NCBI RefSeq assembly: GCF_014195485.1
Contig: NZ_JACIBU010000001.1
Coordinates: 1,116,001 to 1,180,000, forward strand
Reading direction: 5' to 3'
DNA from: Modestobacter versicolor
Lineage (GTDB): Bacteria; Actinomycetota; Actinomycetes; Mycobacteriales; Geodermatophilaceae
DNA length: 64,000 bases
Position 1 is the first letter of the stretch; the number at the start of each line of letters is the position of its first letter. This document shows positions 8,350 through 33,768 of this stretch, piece by piece. The notes beneath the pieces were generated by a model. That model searched no databases and had not been told where the DNA came from. It was given only the letters and a program-made list of their open reading frames with translations. A program made the position numbers and the translations under genes.

Positions 8350-8392
8350 ACGAAACGGGAGCCGGAGCGCGATGCTCCGACCCCCGTTTCGT
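8350..8392 (-). terminator. rrn operon terminator
   Basis: On the minus strand downstream of 5S, ACGAAACGGG pairs with CCCGTTTCGT, and an inner CGGAGC/GCTCCG pair closes a short loop. A T-containing tract (GCGTTTGTCC) follows. The position right after the 5S gene fits termination of the rrn operon. Confidence 0.75.
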
Positions 8393-8400
8393 TGAGTTAT

Positions 8401-8519
8401 GTCCGGCGGCGTCCTACTCTCCCACCCAGTCCCCCGGGCAGTACCATCGGCGCTGAAAGGCTTAGCTTCCGGGTTCGGAATGAGACCGGGCGTTTCCCTT
8501 TCGCCATGACCGCCGTAAC
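8401..8519 (-). rRNA. rrf: 5S ribosomal RNA
   Basis: The minus strand begins GTTACGGCGGTCATGGCGAA and ends with GTAGGACGCCGCCGGAC. It contains the conserved internal CCGAACCCGGAAGCTAAGCC. Length is about 119 nt, as expected. Ends are placed by homology and may be off by 1-3 nt. Confidence 0.95.
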
Positions 8520-8657
8520 ACTGTGAACTTGTCCCCCACCCCACACCCGACCCACGCGACCAGAACACAAAGCTCTGGTGGTGAATCAGGGGGGTGGGTT
8601 CCGTACGTTCAGAACCACACAGTGGACGCGAGACAAACACATAGCTGGATGATGTGT
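8520..8657 (-). other. 23S-5S spacer carrying the downstream arm of the 23S processing stem
   Basis: A spacer of 138 bp with no tRNA. It contains, at 8618-8632, the 15-nt arm that is fully complementary to 11913-11927 in the 16S-23S spacer. Beyond it GTACGG (at about 8602-8607 in complement) pairs again with CCGTAC upstream of 23S. These arms would form the RNase III-type processing stem that brackets pre-23S rRNA. Confidence 0.7.
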
Positions 8658-13845
<5,188 letters not shown>

Positions 13846-14086
13846 TGATTTGATCACAGGCTGAGACCGAGAGTTGGCACTCTCGTTCAATCAACCAAAG
13901 GAACCCAACGACATCCAAAGGACGCCGAATGGGGATTTGTTACTTGGCACTGACTTTCGGCACGCTGTTGAGTTCTCAAGGAGCGGACGCGCGAGGAACC
14001 AGACCCTCTCAGGCCTTCGTCCACGGCTTGTGTTGTCCTGCTCGGCGCCCGGTCCCGGCCTCGCGGTCGTTCCCGGCGCAGAGAGA
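13846..14086 (-). other. rrn leader region
   Basis: This is the transcribed leader between the rrn promoter and 16S, without any gene I can support. It holds a boxA-like element, TTGAGAACTCAACAGCGTGC on the minus strand (about 13960-13980), whose core is shared with the 16S-23S spacer. No tRNA is seen. Confidence 0.6.
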
Positions 14087-14115
14087 AAGTTACGTGGCTG
14101 TCGGAGCCGTGTCAA
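14087..14115 (-). promoter_or_regulatory. rrn promoter
   Basis: On the minus strand a consensus -35 TTGACA (14115-14110) is separated by exactly 17 bp from a -10-like TAACTT (14092-14087). It lies about 240 nt upstream of the 16S 5' end and about 77 bp downstream of the tyrS stop. This is the best sigma-70/HrdB-type promoter in the window. Confidence 0.75.
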
Positions 14116-14191
14116 ACCCGGGGGTCGGTGACGCGCGCCACCTGGACGGAACGTCCCCGTCACCTGGCGTTCACACGCGACGAGGCCCTGC

Positions 14192-15490
14192 TCAGGCGGC
14201 CGGTCCGGCCCCCGGCCGGTGCACGCCGGCGACCGAGCGCTTGCCCCGGCGGAGCGCCAACCACCCACCGGGCAGCCAGTCCGACTCCGCCGGCACGGCC
14301 TCGGGGTCGGTGACCCGCTCGTTGTTCAGGTAGGCGCCGCCCTCCTTCACCGTGCGCCGCGCCTCGGACAGGCTGGACACGAGCCCGGTCCGCTGCAGCA
14401 GCACCGCCACGGTGGGGGTCTCCTCCCCCGCTGCCAGCTCGGTGCCACCGGCCTCGCCCAGCGCGGCGGTGAGCGTCCGCGGCCCGAGCGTGGAGAGCTC
14501 CTCCCGACCGAACAGGGCCCGCCCGGCCGCCTCGGCCTGGGCCAGCTCCTCGGCGCCGTGCACCAGCCGGGTGAGCTCCTCGGCGAGCGCCCGCTGCGGT
14601 GCCCGGGACGCCGGCCGCTCGAGGGACTCCGCGATCAGCGCCTCGACCTCCTCGGCCGGCCGCTCGGAGAACAGCGGCAGCCAGGCCCGTGCGTCGACGT
14701 CGTCGATGGTGAGCCAGTACTGGAAGAAGGCGTAGGGGCTCGTCAGCTCCGGGTCCAGCCAGACCGTCGCCCCCTCGGTCTTGCCGATCTTCTTGCCGTC
14801 CGCGGTGGTGATCAGCGGGGTGGACAGCGCGTGGGTGCCCGCGCCCTCGGTGCGGCGGACCAGGTCGACGCCGGCGGTGATGTTCCCCCACTGGTCGGAG
14901 CCACCGCTCTGCAGCGTGCAGCCGTGCCGGCGGAAGAGCTCGAGGAAGTCGTTGGCCTGCAGGATCTGGTAGCTGAACTCGGTGTAGCTGATCCCGGCGT
15001 CGCTGTTGAGCCGCGCGGACACCGCCTCCTTGGCCAGCATCCGGTTGACCCGGAAGTGCTTGCCGAGGTCGCGCAGGAAGTCCAACGCGGACAGCTGCCC
15101 GGTCCAGTCGAGGTTGTCCACGTAGACCGGGGCGCGCAGCCCCTCCTCGGCGGCCGGCCGGTCCAGGAAGGGGGCCACCCGCTGGCGGATCCGGTCCACC
15201 CAGGTCGCCACCGTGGCCGGGTCGTTGAGCACCCGCTCGGAGCTCATCCGCGGGTCGCCGATCAGCCCGGTCGCCCCGCCCACGAGCACGATCGGCTGGT
15301 GACCGGCCCGCTGCAGCGCCCGGAGCACCATGAACTGGATCAGGTGGCCGACGTGCAGGCTCTGCGCCGTCGGGTCGAAGCCGCAGTAGTAGGTCACCGG
15401 CCCCTCGGCGAGGTGGGCCCGCAGCGCCTCCTCGTCGGTGCTCTGGGCGATCAGCCCACGGCGGTGCAGCTCGTCGATCACGTCAGTCAC
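14192..15490 (-). CDS. tyrS: Tyrosyl-tRNA synthetase
   Basis: A 432-aa class I aminoacyl-tRNA synthetase that charges tRNA-Tyr. The Rossmann ATP-binding HIGH-type motif is HVGH at residues 46-49. The tyrosine site includes YCGFDPTAQSLHVGH and YQILQANDF. The KMSKS-type loop is KIGKT near residue 232, and an S4-like RNA-binding domain ends the protein. The GTG start at 15490 overlaps the mpg stop by 8 bp, and no strong ribosome binding site is seen, suggesting coupled translation. tyrS following mpg is conserved in mycobacteria. Confidence 0.97.
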   Translation of the reverse strand: MTDVIDELHRRGLIAQSTDEEALRAHLAEGPVTYYCGFDPTAQSLHVGHLIQFMVLRALQRAGHQPIVLVGGATGLIGDPRMSSERVLNDPATVATWVDRIRQRVAPFLDRPAAEEGLRAPVYVDNLDWTGQLSALDFLRDLGKHFRVNRMLAKEAVSARLNSDAGISYTEFSYQILQANDFLELFRRHGCTLQSGGSDQWGNITAGVDLVRRTEGAGTHALSTPLITTADGKKIGKTEGATVWLDPELTSPYAFFQYWLTIDDVDARAWLPLFSERPAEEVEALIAESLERPASRAPQRALAEELTRLVHGAEELAQAEAAGRALFGREELSTLGPRTLTAALGEAGGTELAAGEETPTVAVLLQRTGLVSSLSEARRTVKEGGAYLNNERVTDPEAVPAESDWLPGGWLALRRGKRSVAGVHRPGAGPAA

Positions 15491-16136
15491 GGCGTTGATC
15501 CTGCCTGGCGGCCCCGCGGCGGGGCTTCCCGCCCGCCCGGAACACGCTCACCGACGGCGCACCGGTCTCCCAGAATCGCCAGGGCAGCTCGGTCGCGACG
15601 CTGATCCCGACCCGCGGGCCGGCGGAGACCGCAGCCGGCGCCGGGCCCCGGTGCAGCCGCACGGCGGACGCCGGGTCGAGCAGGTCCGCGCCGCGGTCGT
15701 CCGGGCCGATGGCCAGCGCCTGGGTGAGCCGGGCCGGCCCGCGGGCCAGGTCGCGGGCCACCCGGGCGGCGGGCCGCCGCGACCGGGCCAGCGGCTCCCC
15801 CACCACCACCTCGCCGGCCCGCATCAGCACGGCCGACCCGCGACCGGCCGGGCCGACCACCACGTTGGCGCACCAGTGCACGCCGTAGCTGAAGTAGACG
15901 TAGAGCAGCCCGGGCGGGCCGAACATGATCTCCGCCCGCGGGGTGGGACCGCGGTGGGCGTGCGACGCCGGGTCCTCCCCCTGGCCCGAGTAGGCCTCGA
16001 CCTCGGTCAGCCGCAGCGCGACCCGCCCCTCGGGCCGGTCGGTGACCACCCAGCAGCCCAGCAGCCGGGCGGCCACCTCGGCGACCGGCCCGAGCAGGTC
16101 CTCGGCCCGCAGCAGCGGACCGGGCTCGCCGGTCAC
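15483..16136 (-). CDS. mpg: 3-methyladenine DNA glycosylase (Mpg/AAG family)
   Basis: A 217-aa base-excision repair enzyme that removes alkylated purines. Family features are LLGCWVV near the N-terminus, LTEVEAYSGQGEDPASHAHRG with the catalytic glutamate region, and YFSYGVHWCANVV. The start is GTG at 16136, 5 bp after the argH stop. The gene thus trails the arginine operon and overlaps tyrS by 8 bp. Its length fits the bacterial family. Confidence 0.95.
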   Translation of the reverse strand: MTGEPGPLLRAEDLLGPVAEVAARLLGCWVVTDRPEGRVALRLTEVEAYSGQGEDPASHAHRGPTPRAEIMFGPPGLLYVYFSYGVHWCANVVVGPAGRGSAVLMRAGEVVVGEPLARSRRPAARVARDLARGPARLTQALAIGPDDRGADLLDPASAVRLHRGPAPAAVSAGPRVGISVATELPWRFWETGAPSVSVFRAGGKPRRGAARQDQRRD

Positions 16137-16141
16137 CGAGC

Positions 16142-23485
<7,344 letters not shown>

Positions 23486-23983
23486 TCACCCGGGCCCGGG
23501 CGCCGGCGTCCGGGCCGGCACGGGGGTGGCGACCACGAACGACGACGTCGTCTGGCCGTGCACCAGGAACCGGTCCAGCACGGCCTCCAGCGCCTCGATC
23601 GAGGCCACGTGCACCCGCAGCAGGAAGCAGTCCTCGCCGGAGATGCGGTGGCACTCGGCCACCTCCGGCACCCGGGCGGCGAGGTCGGCGATGCGGGTCA
23701 GCTGCCCGGGTCCGGGGCGCACCCGGACCCACGCCGTGACGGGCAGGCCCAGCGCCGCCGGGTCGACGTCGAGCCGGTAGCCGCGGATCACGCCGGCCTC
23801 CTCGAGCCGGGTGACCCGTTCCCGCACGGCCGGGGCGGACATGCCGACCCGGCGGGCGAGCTCGGCGGCGGTGCGCCGCGGGTCCTCGGCGAGCAGCTCC
23901 AGCAGCCGGGCGTTGACGTCGTCCAGCAGCGACCTTCCCGCGGGAACGTCGAGCGCGATGCGGGGGGCTCGTCTCGTCGGCAC
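23486..23983 (-). CDS. Lrp/AsnC family transcriptional regulator
   Basis: A 165-aa regulator. The N-terminal helix-turn-helix is LLELLAEDPRRTAAELARRVGMSAPAVRERVTRLEE-like (about residues 25-65). It is followed by the RAM ligand-binding domain ending with a beta-rich segment (TTSSFVVATPVPAR). The GTG at 23983 is the longest start in frame. It is divergent from an EamA exporter gene 62 bp away, the classic arrangement in which Lrp-type regulators control an amino-acid exporter. The ligand is unknown. Confidence 0.9.
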   Translation of the reverse strand: MPTRRAPRIALDVPAGRSLLDDVNARLLELLAEDPRRTAAELARRVGMSAPAVRERVTRLEEAGVIRGYRLDVDPAALGLPVTAWVRVRPGPGQLTRIADLAARVPEVAECHRISGEDCFLLRVHVASIEALEAVLDRFLVHGQTTSSFVVATPVPARTPAPGPG

Positions 23984-24045
23984 GGCGGCACCTCGGCCTT
24001 CGATCGCTGCTGTCCCCCGCGTTCTACACCGCGCAGGCTCGTCCC

Positions 24046-24915
24046 ATGACCACTCCGGCGCGCGCGACGACGATCAGCCGGGTCCCGCCGCACGCCTGGT
24101 TCGCGGTCAGCGCCGTCTTCCACTACCTCGGCCCGGCGTTCGCGGTGCTGCTCTTCGCCCGGGTCGACGCCCTGGGGGTGGCCTGGCTGCGGATCGCCTC
24201 CGCCGGGCTGGTGTTCGCCCTCTGGCGCCGTCCCTGGCGGGTGCTCGGCCGGCTGGACCGGTCGGCCCGGCAGCTGCTGCTCGCCTGGGGCGCGGTGCTC
24301 GCCGCGATGAACGCCTGCTTCTACCTGGCCATCGACCGGCTGCCGCTGGGCACCGTGGCGGCGATCGAGTTCCTCCCGGTGATCGCCCTCGCCGCGCTGG
24401 GGGCGCGCACCGGCCGCAACCTGGGAGCGCTGGCCGCCGCCGTCGCCGGGGTGTACCTGCTCACCGACGTGCACCTGGTCGTCGAGCCCGCCGGGTTCGC
24501 GTTCGCCGCCGCCAACGCCGTCCTGTTCGCCGGGTACGTCGTGCTGGGGCACCGGGTCGCGCAGAGCGAGCTGCCCGGGATCGACGGGCTCGCGCTGTCG
24601 ATGCTGGTGGCGACCGTCGTGGCCCTGCCGATCGGCGTCGGGTCCGCGGCGGCCGCCTTCACCGACCCGGTGGCCCTCGCCGCGGCGATCGGGGTGGGCA
24701 TCGCCTCCTCGGTGGTGCCCTACGTCTGCGACCAGCTGGCCATGGCCCGGCTCACCCGGGGCGCCTACGCCCTGCTGGTCTCGCTGCTGCCGGCGACGGC
24801 CACCGTCATCGGGATCGTGGTGCTCACCCAGGTGCCCGGCGTCCTGGAGCTGCTCGGCGTGGCGCTGGTGGTGGCCGGCGTGGCGGTGCACCGGGAGCCC
24901 GGCGACCCGCCCTGA
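24046..24915 (+). CDS. EamA/RhtA-like transporter
   Basis: A 289-aa integral membrane protein with about ten hydrophobic helices in two EamA repeats. Typical segments are YLAIDRLPLGTVAAIEFLPV and the second-repeat counterpart RLTRGAYALLVSLLPATATVIG. RhtA-type members export threonine, homoserine or other small metabolites. Divergence from an Lrp/AsnC regulator supports amino-acid export, but the substrate cannot be read from sequence. The ATG at 24046 starts just before the first membrane helix. Confidence 0.9.
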   Translation: MTTPARATTISRVPPHAWFAVSAVFHYLGPAFAVLLFARVDALGVAWLRIASAGLVFALWRRPWRVLGRLDRSARQLLLAWGAVLAAMNACFYLAIDRLPLGTVAAIEFLPVIALAALGARTGRNLGALAAAVAGVYLLTDVHLVVEPAGFAFAAANAVLFAGYVVLGHRVAQSELPGIDGLALSMLVATVVALPIGVGSAAAAFTDPVALAAAIGVGIASSVVPYVCDQLAMARLTRGAYALLVSLLPATATVIGIVVLTQVPGVLELLGVALVVAGVAVHREPGDPP

Positions 24916-24979
24916 GCCGGGGCAGACTGCGGGCGCCGGGCACGCCGACCCGCACCCGTGCCCCGAGGAGCCCGCCGCC

Positions 24980-25861
24980 GTGAGCCCGTTCGACCGGATC
25001 GTCCTGGTCTTCAACCCGCACAGCACCGGCGACGCCGCGGCCTCGGCGGAGGAGCTGCGGGCCGAGCTGGCCCGGCGGCTGCCCGACGTGCCGCTGGAGC
25101 TGCGCCCCACCGAGCACGCCGGCCACGCCCGGGAGATCGCCCGCGAGGTCGCCGCGACCGGCCGGCCGCTGCTGGTCTCGGTGAGCGGCGACGGCGGCTA
25201 CAACGAGGTCGTCGACGGCGTCGTGCAGGCCGGCAACGACGACGCCGTCTGCGCGGTGCGGGCCGCCGGCAACGCCAACGACCACCGTCGGACGACGCGC
25301 GAGCACCACCTGGCCGACGCGATCGTGGCCGGCGACGTCCGGCGGATCGACCTGCTCCGGCTCACCCTCGGCACCGGCGCCGAGGCGCAGACCCGCTACG
25401 CGCACTCCTACATCGGCGTCGGGCTCACCCCGGTGGTCGCGGTGGACCTGGAGGAGGGCGGCAAGGGCTCGTGGCGGGAGATCGTCGCGGTGGTGCGCGG
25501 CTTCGCGCGCTTCCGCCCGTTCCCGATCCGGCTGGAGGACGGGCAGCGCCGCACCATCGACAGCCTGGTCTTCGCCAACATCGGCGAGATGGCCAAGTAC
25601 GCCCGGCTCAGCGAGGGCGGCCGCCCCGACGACGGGGTGTTCGAGGTGGTCACCCAGCGGCGCACCGGCAGGCTGCGGGTGCTCGCGACCGCGCTGCGCG
25701 CGGCGACCCGCGGGCTGGGCCCGCAGCCCAGCGCCACCCACTTCGCGTTCACCGCGCTGGCACCCATGCCGTTGCAGCTGGACGGCGAACTGGTCGAGCT
25801 GGCGGCCGGCACCCTCGTCTCGGTGGACATCGCCCCGCGGGCGCTGGCCACGGTCGTGTGA
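24980..25861 (+). CDS. Diacylglycerol kinase catalytic domain protein
   Basis: A 293-aa lipid kinase-like protein. The N-terminal strand VLVFNPHSTGDAA and the nucleotide-binding SVSGDGGYNEVVDGV match the DAGK catalytic domain. AAGNANDHRRT replaces the usual GTGND segment, which is a divergence. The rest is the beta-sandwich C-terminal half, ending with a self-substrate-like LDGELVELAAG. It probably phosphorylates a lipid or sphingosine-like substrate at the membrane. The GTG start at 24980 has a GAGGAG ribosome binding site. Confidence 0.85.
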   Translation: MSPFDRIVLVFNPHSTGDAAASAEELRAELARRLPDVPLELRPTEHAGHAREIAREVAATGRPLLVSVSGDGGYNEVVDGVVQAGNDDAVCAVRAAGNANDHRRTTREHHLADAIVAGDVRRIDLLRLTLGTGAEAQTRYAHSYIGVGLTPVVAVDLEEGGKGSWREIVAVVRGFARFRPFPIRLEDGQRRTIDSLVFANIGEMAKYARLSEGGRPDDGVFEVVTQRRTGRLRVLATALRAATRGLGPQPSATHFAFTALAPMPLQLDGELVELAAGTLVSVDIAPRALATVV

Positions 25862-25907
25862 CCCGCTCCCCCCGATGAGTTCGGGCCGGAGCACCGGTCG
25901 TACCGAC

Positions 25908-26309
25908 ATGACGCAGACCCAGCACACCACCCTGACCCAGCTGGCCGTGGCCATGTTCAGCGTCTCCGACCAGGACGCGGCCCGTGACTTCTACACCGGC
26001 GTCCTCGGCTTCGAGGTGCGCGGCGACGAGCGATTCGGCGCGGACGGCGAGGCCCGCTGGCTCGAGGTCGCGCCGCCCGGCTCGACGGCGCGGCTGGCAC
26101 TCAACCCCCCGATGGGCGGCACGCCCGGCGGCGGCGCGATCGGGGTCGAGTCCACCGACGTGCTGGCCGAGCACGCCCGGCTGGCTGCCCACGTGGGCGT
26201 CGACGTCGACCCGGAGCCGATGCGGGCACCGGGAGCGCCGCTGATGTTCGCCGTGCGCGACCCCGACGGGAACTCGATCTGGGTGGTCGAGGCCCCGTCG
26301 GCCGGCTGA
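25908..26309 (+). CDS. VOC/glyoxalase superfamily protein
   Basis: A 133-aa single-domain VOC protein with paired beta-alpha-beta-beta-beta modules. Typical segments are VSDQDAARDFYTGVLGFEVR and the C-terminal FAVRDPDGNSIWVVE. It is probably a metal-dependent lyase, dioxygenase or resistance-type protein; the substrate is unknown. The start was set at ATG 25908; an in-frame ATG at 25875 would add eleven residues without better ribosome binding. Confidence 0.85.
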   Translation: MTQTQHTTLTQLAVAMFSVSDQDAARDFYTGVLGFEVRGDERFGADGEARWLEVAPPGSTARLALNPPMGGTPGGGAIGVESTDVLAEHARLAAHVGVDVDPEPMRAPGAPLMFAVRDPDGNSIWVVEAPSAG

Positions 26310-26410
26310 GCTCCCAGCAGGTCCGCAGCCGACGGCGGCCGTTCTGTCAGACCCCCTCGGCACAGTGGGCGGCGTCCCGGCATCCGGTGCCGGGCAGAGG
26401 GAGGAACGCC

Positions 26411-26731
26411 GTGCTGAGGGACGTCGAGCAGCTGCCGGACGGGATCGACCTGGTCGTGGAGGACGGCGTGGTCGTGCTCCGGCTGCGCGGGGAGGTCGAC
26501 GGCCTGGTGGTCGACGCCTGGGATGCCGCTCGGTCGGACACCTCCGGCGCGGCGGCCGTCGACCTCTCCGCGGCCACCTTCCTCGACGGCCGCGCGCTGC
26601 GGATGCTGGTCCGGGAGACCGAGCAGTCGCGGCGGACGGGACGGGTGCCCGAGCTCCGCGGGCCCTCCCGCACCGTCCGGCGGATGCTGGAGATCACCGG
26701 CGCCGCACCGCTGTTCGCGGCGGTCTGCTGA
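26411..26731 (+). CDS. STAS domain protein (anti-sigma factor antagonist-like)
   Basis: A 106-aa STAS-fold protein with the strand LVVEDGVVVLRLRGEVDGLVVDAW and the conserved loop VDLSAATFLDGRALRMLV. In that loop the usual phosphorylatable serine (D-S-x-G) is replaced by D-G (FLDGRAL), so regulation by a serine kinase is doubtful. GTG 26411 was chosen for its GGGAGGAA ribosome binding site. It is convergent with the SDR gene. Confidence 0.75.
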   Translation: MLRDVEQLPDGIDLVVEDGVVVLRLRGEVDGLVVDAWDAARSDTSGAAAVDLSAATFLDGRALRMLVRETEQSRRTGRVPELRGPSRTVRRMLEITGAAPLFAAVC

Positions 26732-26735
26732 GCGG

Positions 26736-27542
26736 TCAGCCGATCGGGTCGGTGTCGCCGTAGGGCCGCAGCCGCAGCTGCCGGGCGGTGCCGGTGGGCG
26801 TGGTGGCGCGCAGGGTGTCCAGGTCGTCGGCGCCGGCCCGCAGGAACCGGCCGGACCACTGGTCCAGCTCACCGGCGGCGATGGCCACGGCGAGCGCGAC
26901 GACGTCCTCCGGGCGGGTCCACTCTGTGCGCCCGGCGTGCATCGGCATCGCCCGGGTCATCTCGGTGTCGATCACCCCGGGCGCCAGGTCGAAGGCCCGC
27001 ACCCCGTGCGCGGCGCCGGCCAGGTCGATGCCCTCGGTGATCCGCATCTGCGCGCTCTTGCCGGCGGAGTAGGCGCTGTAGACGTCGCTCCCCCGGGTGC
27101 CCAGCCCGCTGCCCAGCCCGATCACCCGGCCGCCCCCGGCGGCGATCATCCCGGGGACGACCGCCCGGGAGACCAGGAACGGACCGCGCACCTGGCTCTC
27201 GACCACCTGCCACCACTGGTCCGGGTCGGCCTCCCACAGCGGCACCTCGGCGGCGTCGATCAGCCCGGCGTTGTTGACCAGCAGCGTCACCGGACCCAGC
27301 TCGGCGACCACCTGGGTGACCGCGGTCTGCACGGCGTCGGGGTCGGTGACGTCGGCCGCGACCGCCAGCGTGCGGGCGCCGGTGGCCCCGGCGACGTCGT
27401 CCATCGCCGCCATCAGCCGGTCGGCGGAGCGGGCCAGGCCGGCGACGGTCGCGCCGCGCTCGGCCAGCCCCTGCGCGAGGTACCGGCCGATGCCCGCCGA
27501 CGCACCGGTGACCAGCGCGACGGTGCCGCTCAGGTCAGGCAC
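26736..27542 (-). CDS. Short-chain dehydrogenase/reductase
   Basis: A 268-aa classical SDR. It has the cofactor motif TGASAGIGR near residues 13-21, NNAG at about residue 91, a serine region SGLGTRGSD, and the catalytic YSAGK (Tyr-x-x-x-Lys). The arginine-rich loop after the first strands suggests NADP(H), but this is inference. The GTG start overlaps the pheT stop by 8 bp, so it may be cotranscribed with pheST without functional relation. The substrate is unknown. Confidence 0.9.
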   Translation of the reverse strand: MPDLSGTVALVTGASAGIGRYLAQGLAERGATVAGLARSADRLMAAMDDVAGATGARTLAVAADVTDPDAVQTAVTQVVAELGPVTLLVNNAGLIDAAEVPLWEADPDQWWQVVESQVRGPFLVSRAVVPGMIAAGGGRVIGLGSGLGTRGSDVYSAYSAGKSAQMRITEGIDLAGAAHGVRAFDLAPGVIDTEMTRAMPMHAGRTEWTRPEDVVALAVAIAAGELDQWSGRFLRAGADDLDTLRATTPTGTARQLRLRPYGDTDPIG

Positions 27543-29996
27543 GGAGGGCCGCCCCGGTGCGCTCGACCGCCAGCGCGACCGCGGCGTCGCGGGCGGCGTT
27601 GGCCTCCTCGCCGGTCAGCGTGCGGTCGGGCGCGCGCAGGGTGAGCGCGTAGGCCAGCGAGCGAGACCCGGCCGGCACCGGGGCGCCGGTGTAGACGTCG
27701 AAGAGCCGCAGCGCCTCGAGCAGCTCGCCGGCGCCCTCGCGGAGCGCGGACTCGACGGTGGCCGCCGGGACGTCGTCCGGCACGACCAGCGCGAGGTCGA
27801 CCAGCACCGGCGGGAAGGTGGAGACGTGCGGCCCCACCGGGATCGGGGCGGCGGGCAGCGCGTCGACGTCGAGCTCCATCGCGCAGGTGCGCGGCGGCAG
27901 GTCCAGCGCCGCGACCACGCGCGGGTGCAGCTCGCCGGCGTGCCCGACGACGACGTCGCCGACCAGCAGCTCGGCGCAGCGGCCGGGGTGCCAGGGCGCC
28001 AGGGCGCCAGCGCGCACGGTCAGCTGCACGCCGGCGGTCGCGGCGACGACCCGGGCGGCCTGGACGGCGTCGGCCCAGTCGACCGGGCGGCCGGGCCCCC
28101 ACCAGCCGCGCGGCTCGCGGTTGCCGGTCAGCGCGACGGCGACGTGCCACGGCTGCGGCGGCACCGCACCGAGCAGCGCGGCGAGGGTCTCGTCGTCGGG
28201 ACGGCGGTCGACGCCGGGCACCGGGGCGGGCGTGCGGCGGTCGCCGGGGAACACCGAGCCGTGCTCGAAGACGGCGACGTCGCGCTGGCCGCGGGAGAGG
28301 TTGCGGGCCAGGGTGGCCAGCAGCCCGGGCAGCAGCGTGGTGCGCAGCGCCGGCTCCTCCTCCGACAGCGGGTTGCGCACCACCACGACCTGCCGGCGGA
28401 CGTCGTCCGCGGGCAGGCCCAGCGCGTCCAGCGCCGCGGTGCCGACGAACGGGTAGGCCGGCGCCTCGACGTAGCCGGCCTCGGCGAGAGCGCGGCCGAT
28501 GCTGCGCCGGCGGCGCTGCCGCTCGGTCAGGCCGCGGCCGGGCGGCACGCTGGGCAGCACGGAGGGGATGTCGTCGTAGCCGGCCAGCCGGACGACCTCC
28601 TCCACCAGGTCGGCCGGGTCGGTGAGGTCGGGCCGCCAGGACGGCGGGGTGACCTGCAGCATCGCCCCGTCGGCGTCGACGGAGGCGCCGACCGCGGTGA
28701 GCGACTCGATGACCTGCGAGGTGGGGTACTCGACCCCGGAGATGCGGGACGGCCGGCCGGCGTCCAGCGCGATGACCGGGCGCGGGCCGCGGGTGTCCGG
28801 GTCGACGGGGGCGCCGACGACGCGGGCGCCGCCGTACTCGCCGAGCAGCGCGGCCGCCCGGGCCAGCGCCACCACGGTGACCTCGGGGTCGGTGCCGCGT
28901 TCGAAGCGCTTGGCCGCCTCGCTGGGCAGCTTGTGCCGGCGCACCGTGCGGGCGATGCCGGTGGGCTCCCAGTGGGCCGCCTCCAGCAGCACGTTCGAGG
29001 TGCCGTCGCCGATCTCGGTGGACGCGCCGCCCATCACCCCGGCGAGGCCGATCGGGCCCGAGTCGTCGGTGATCAGCACGTCGTCGGGGTCCAGCGCCCG
29101 GTCGACGCCGTCCAGCGTGGTGAGCCGCTCCCCCGCCGTCGCCCGGCGGACGACGATCGGCCCGCGCACGGTGTCCCGGTCGAAGGCGTGCATCGGCTGG
29201 CCCAGCTCGAGCATCACGTAGTTGGTGACGTCGACGGCCAGCGAGATGCTGCGGATCCCCGACTGGGCCAGCCGGCGGCGCATCCACCAGGGGCTCGCCG
29301 CGGTCGGGTCCAGCCCCTCCAGGGCGATCATCGAGAACCGGTCGCAGCGATCGGCGTCGGCGACCTCGACCTGCCAGGCCGGCTCGCCGGACCAGGCCGG
29401 CGGGGTGACCGCACCGGGGTCGCGCCAGTCGACGGCCAGCCCGGTGCCCATCTCCCGGGCGATGCCGCGCATCGCGAGGCAGTAGCCCCGGTCGGGGGTC
29501 ACGTTCAGCTCGATGACGACGTCGTCCAGCCCGAGGACGCCGGCGGCCGGGGTGCCCGGCTCGTAGCCGTCCCGCCCCAGCACCAGGATCCCGGCGTGGT
29601 CCTCGCCGATGCCCAGCTCCCGGACCGAGCAGATCATCCCGTCGGAGACGTGGTCGTAGGTCGTCCGGGCCGCGATCGCGAAGCCACCGGGCAGCACCGC
29701 ACCCGGGAGCGCGACGACGACCAGGTCGCCGACGGCGAAGTTGCGGGCACCGCAGACGATGCCGCGGGGTGCGGCCTCGCCGACCTCCACCTGGCAGTAC
29801 CGGATCGGCTTCTTGAAGCCGGTCAGCTCCTCGATCTCCAGCACCCGGCCGACGACCAGCGGGCCGGTGGTCTCCGGCGTGCGGTGGACCTCCTCGACCT
29901 CCAGGCCGAGCCGGACGAAGGCGGTGTCGAGGTCCTCGACCGTCGTGCCCGCGGGCAGGTCGACGTGCTCGGCCAGCCAGCCGATGGGGACGCGCA

Positions 29997-29997
<1 letters not shown>
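27535..29997 (-). CDS. pheT: Phenylalanyl-tRNA synthetase beta subunit
   Basis: An 820-aa beta subunit of the alpha2-beta2 PheRS. Domains in order are N-terminal MRVPIGWLAEHVDLP, a tRNA-binding OB domain (about residues 40-150), B3/B4 editing domain, B5 domain, a catalytic-like core, and a C-terminal ferredoxin-fold anticodon-binding domain (SLAYALTLRAPDRTLT). The GTG start shares one base with the pheS TAG stop. Length is standard. Confidence 0.97.
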
Positions 29998-33441
<3,444 letters not shown>

Positions 33442-33453
33442 CCGGCCGCCGGC

Positions 33454-33768
33454 TCAGTGGCCGGTGGCGTCCAGCAGCTCCACCGGGAAGGGCGGGCGGT
33501 CCAGCCCGCGGACCCGGGTGTTGCCCCAGACGTCGTGCTCGGTGGTCTCGGCCCGCCCCTCGCCGTTCGGGGTGCGGACCACGACGACGGTGCGCACCGG
33601 CAGCCGGCGGTCGACCCGGCCGACCCACACCGTGGTGCCGGCGAGCGGGTCGAACCGGGCGACCAGGTGCGCCCGGGCGGCCTGCTCGGCGCCGTCGGGC
33701 AGCACCAGCACCACCGGGCCCTGGTGGCCCTCCGGCTCGTCGGGCCCGGCCGTCGTCGGCTCGCTCAT
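33454..33768 (-). CDS. DUF4873-like protein
   Basis: A 104-aa beta-rich protein. It matches my recollection of DUF4873: a GHQGPVVLVLPDG opening, FDPLAGTTVWVGRVDRRLP in the middle, and a closing block DVWGNTRVRGLDRPPFPVE. The function is not known. The ATG at 33768 overlaps the TetR stop (ATGA). It belongs to a small cassette with a TetR regulator and an AurF-type oxygenase, an association also seen in mycobacteria. Confidence 0.65.
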   Translation of the reverse strand: MSEPTTAGPDEPEGHQGPVVLVLPDGAEQAARAHLVARFDPLAGTTVWVGRVDRRLPVRTVVVVRTPNGEGRAETTEHDVWGNTRVRGLDRPPFPVELLDATGH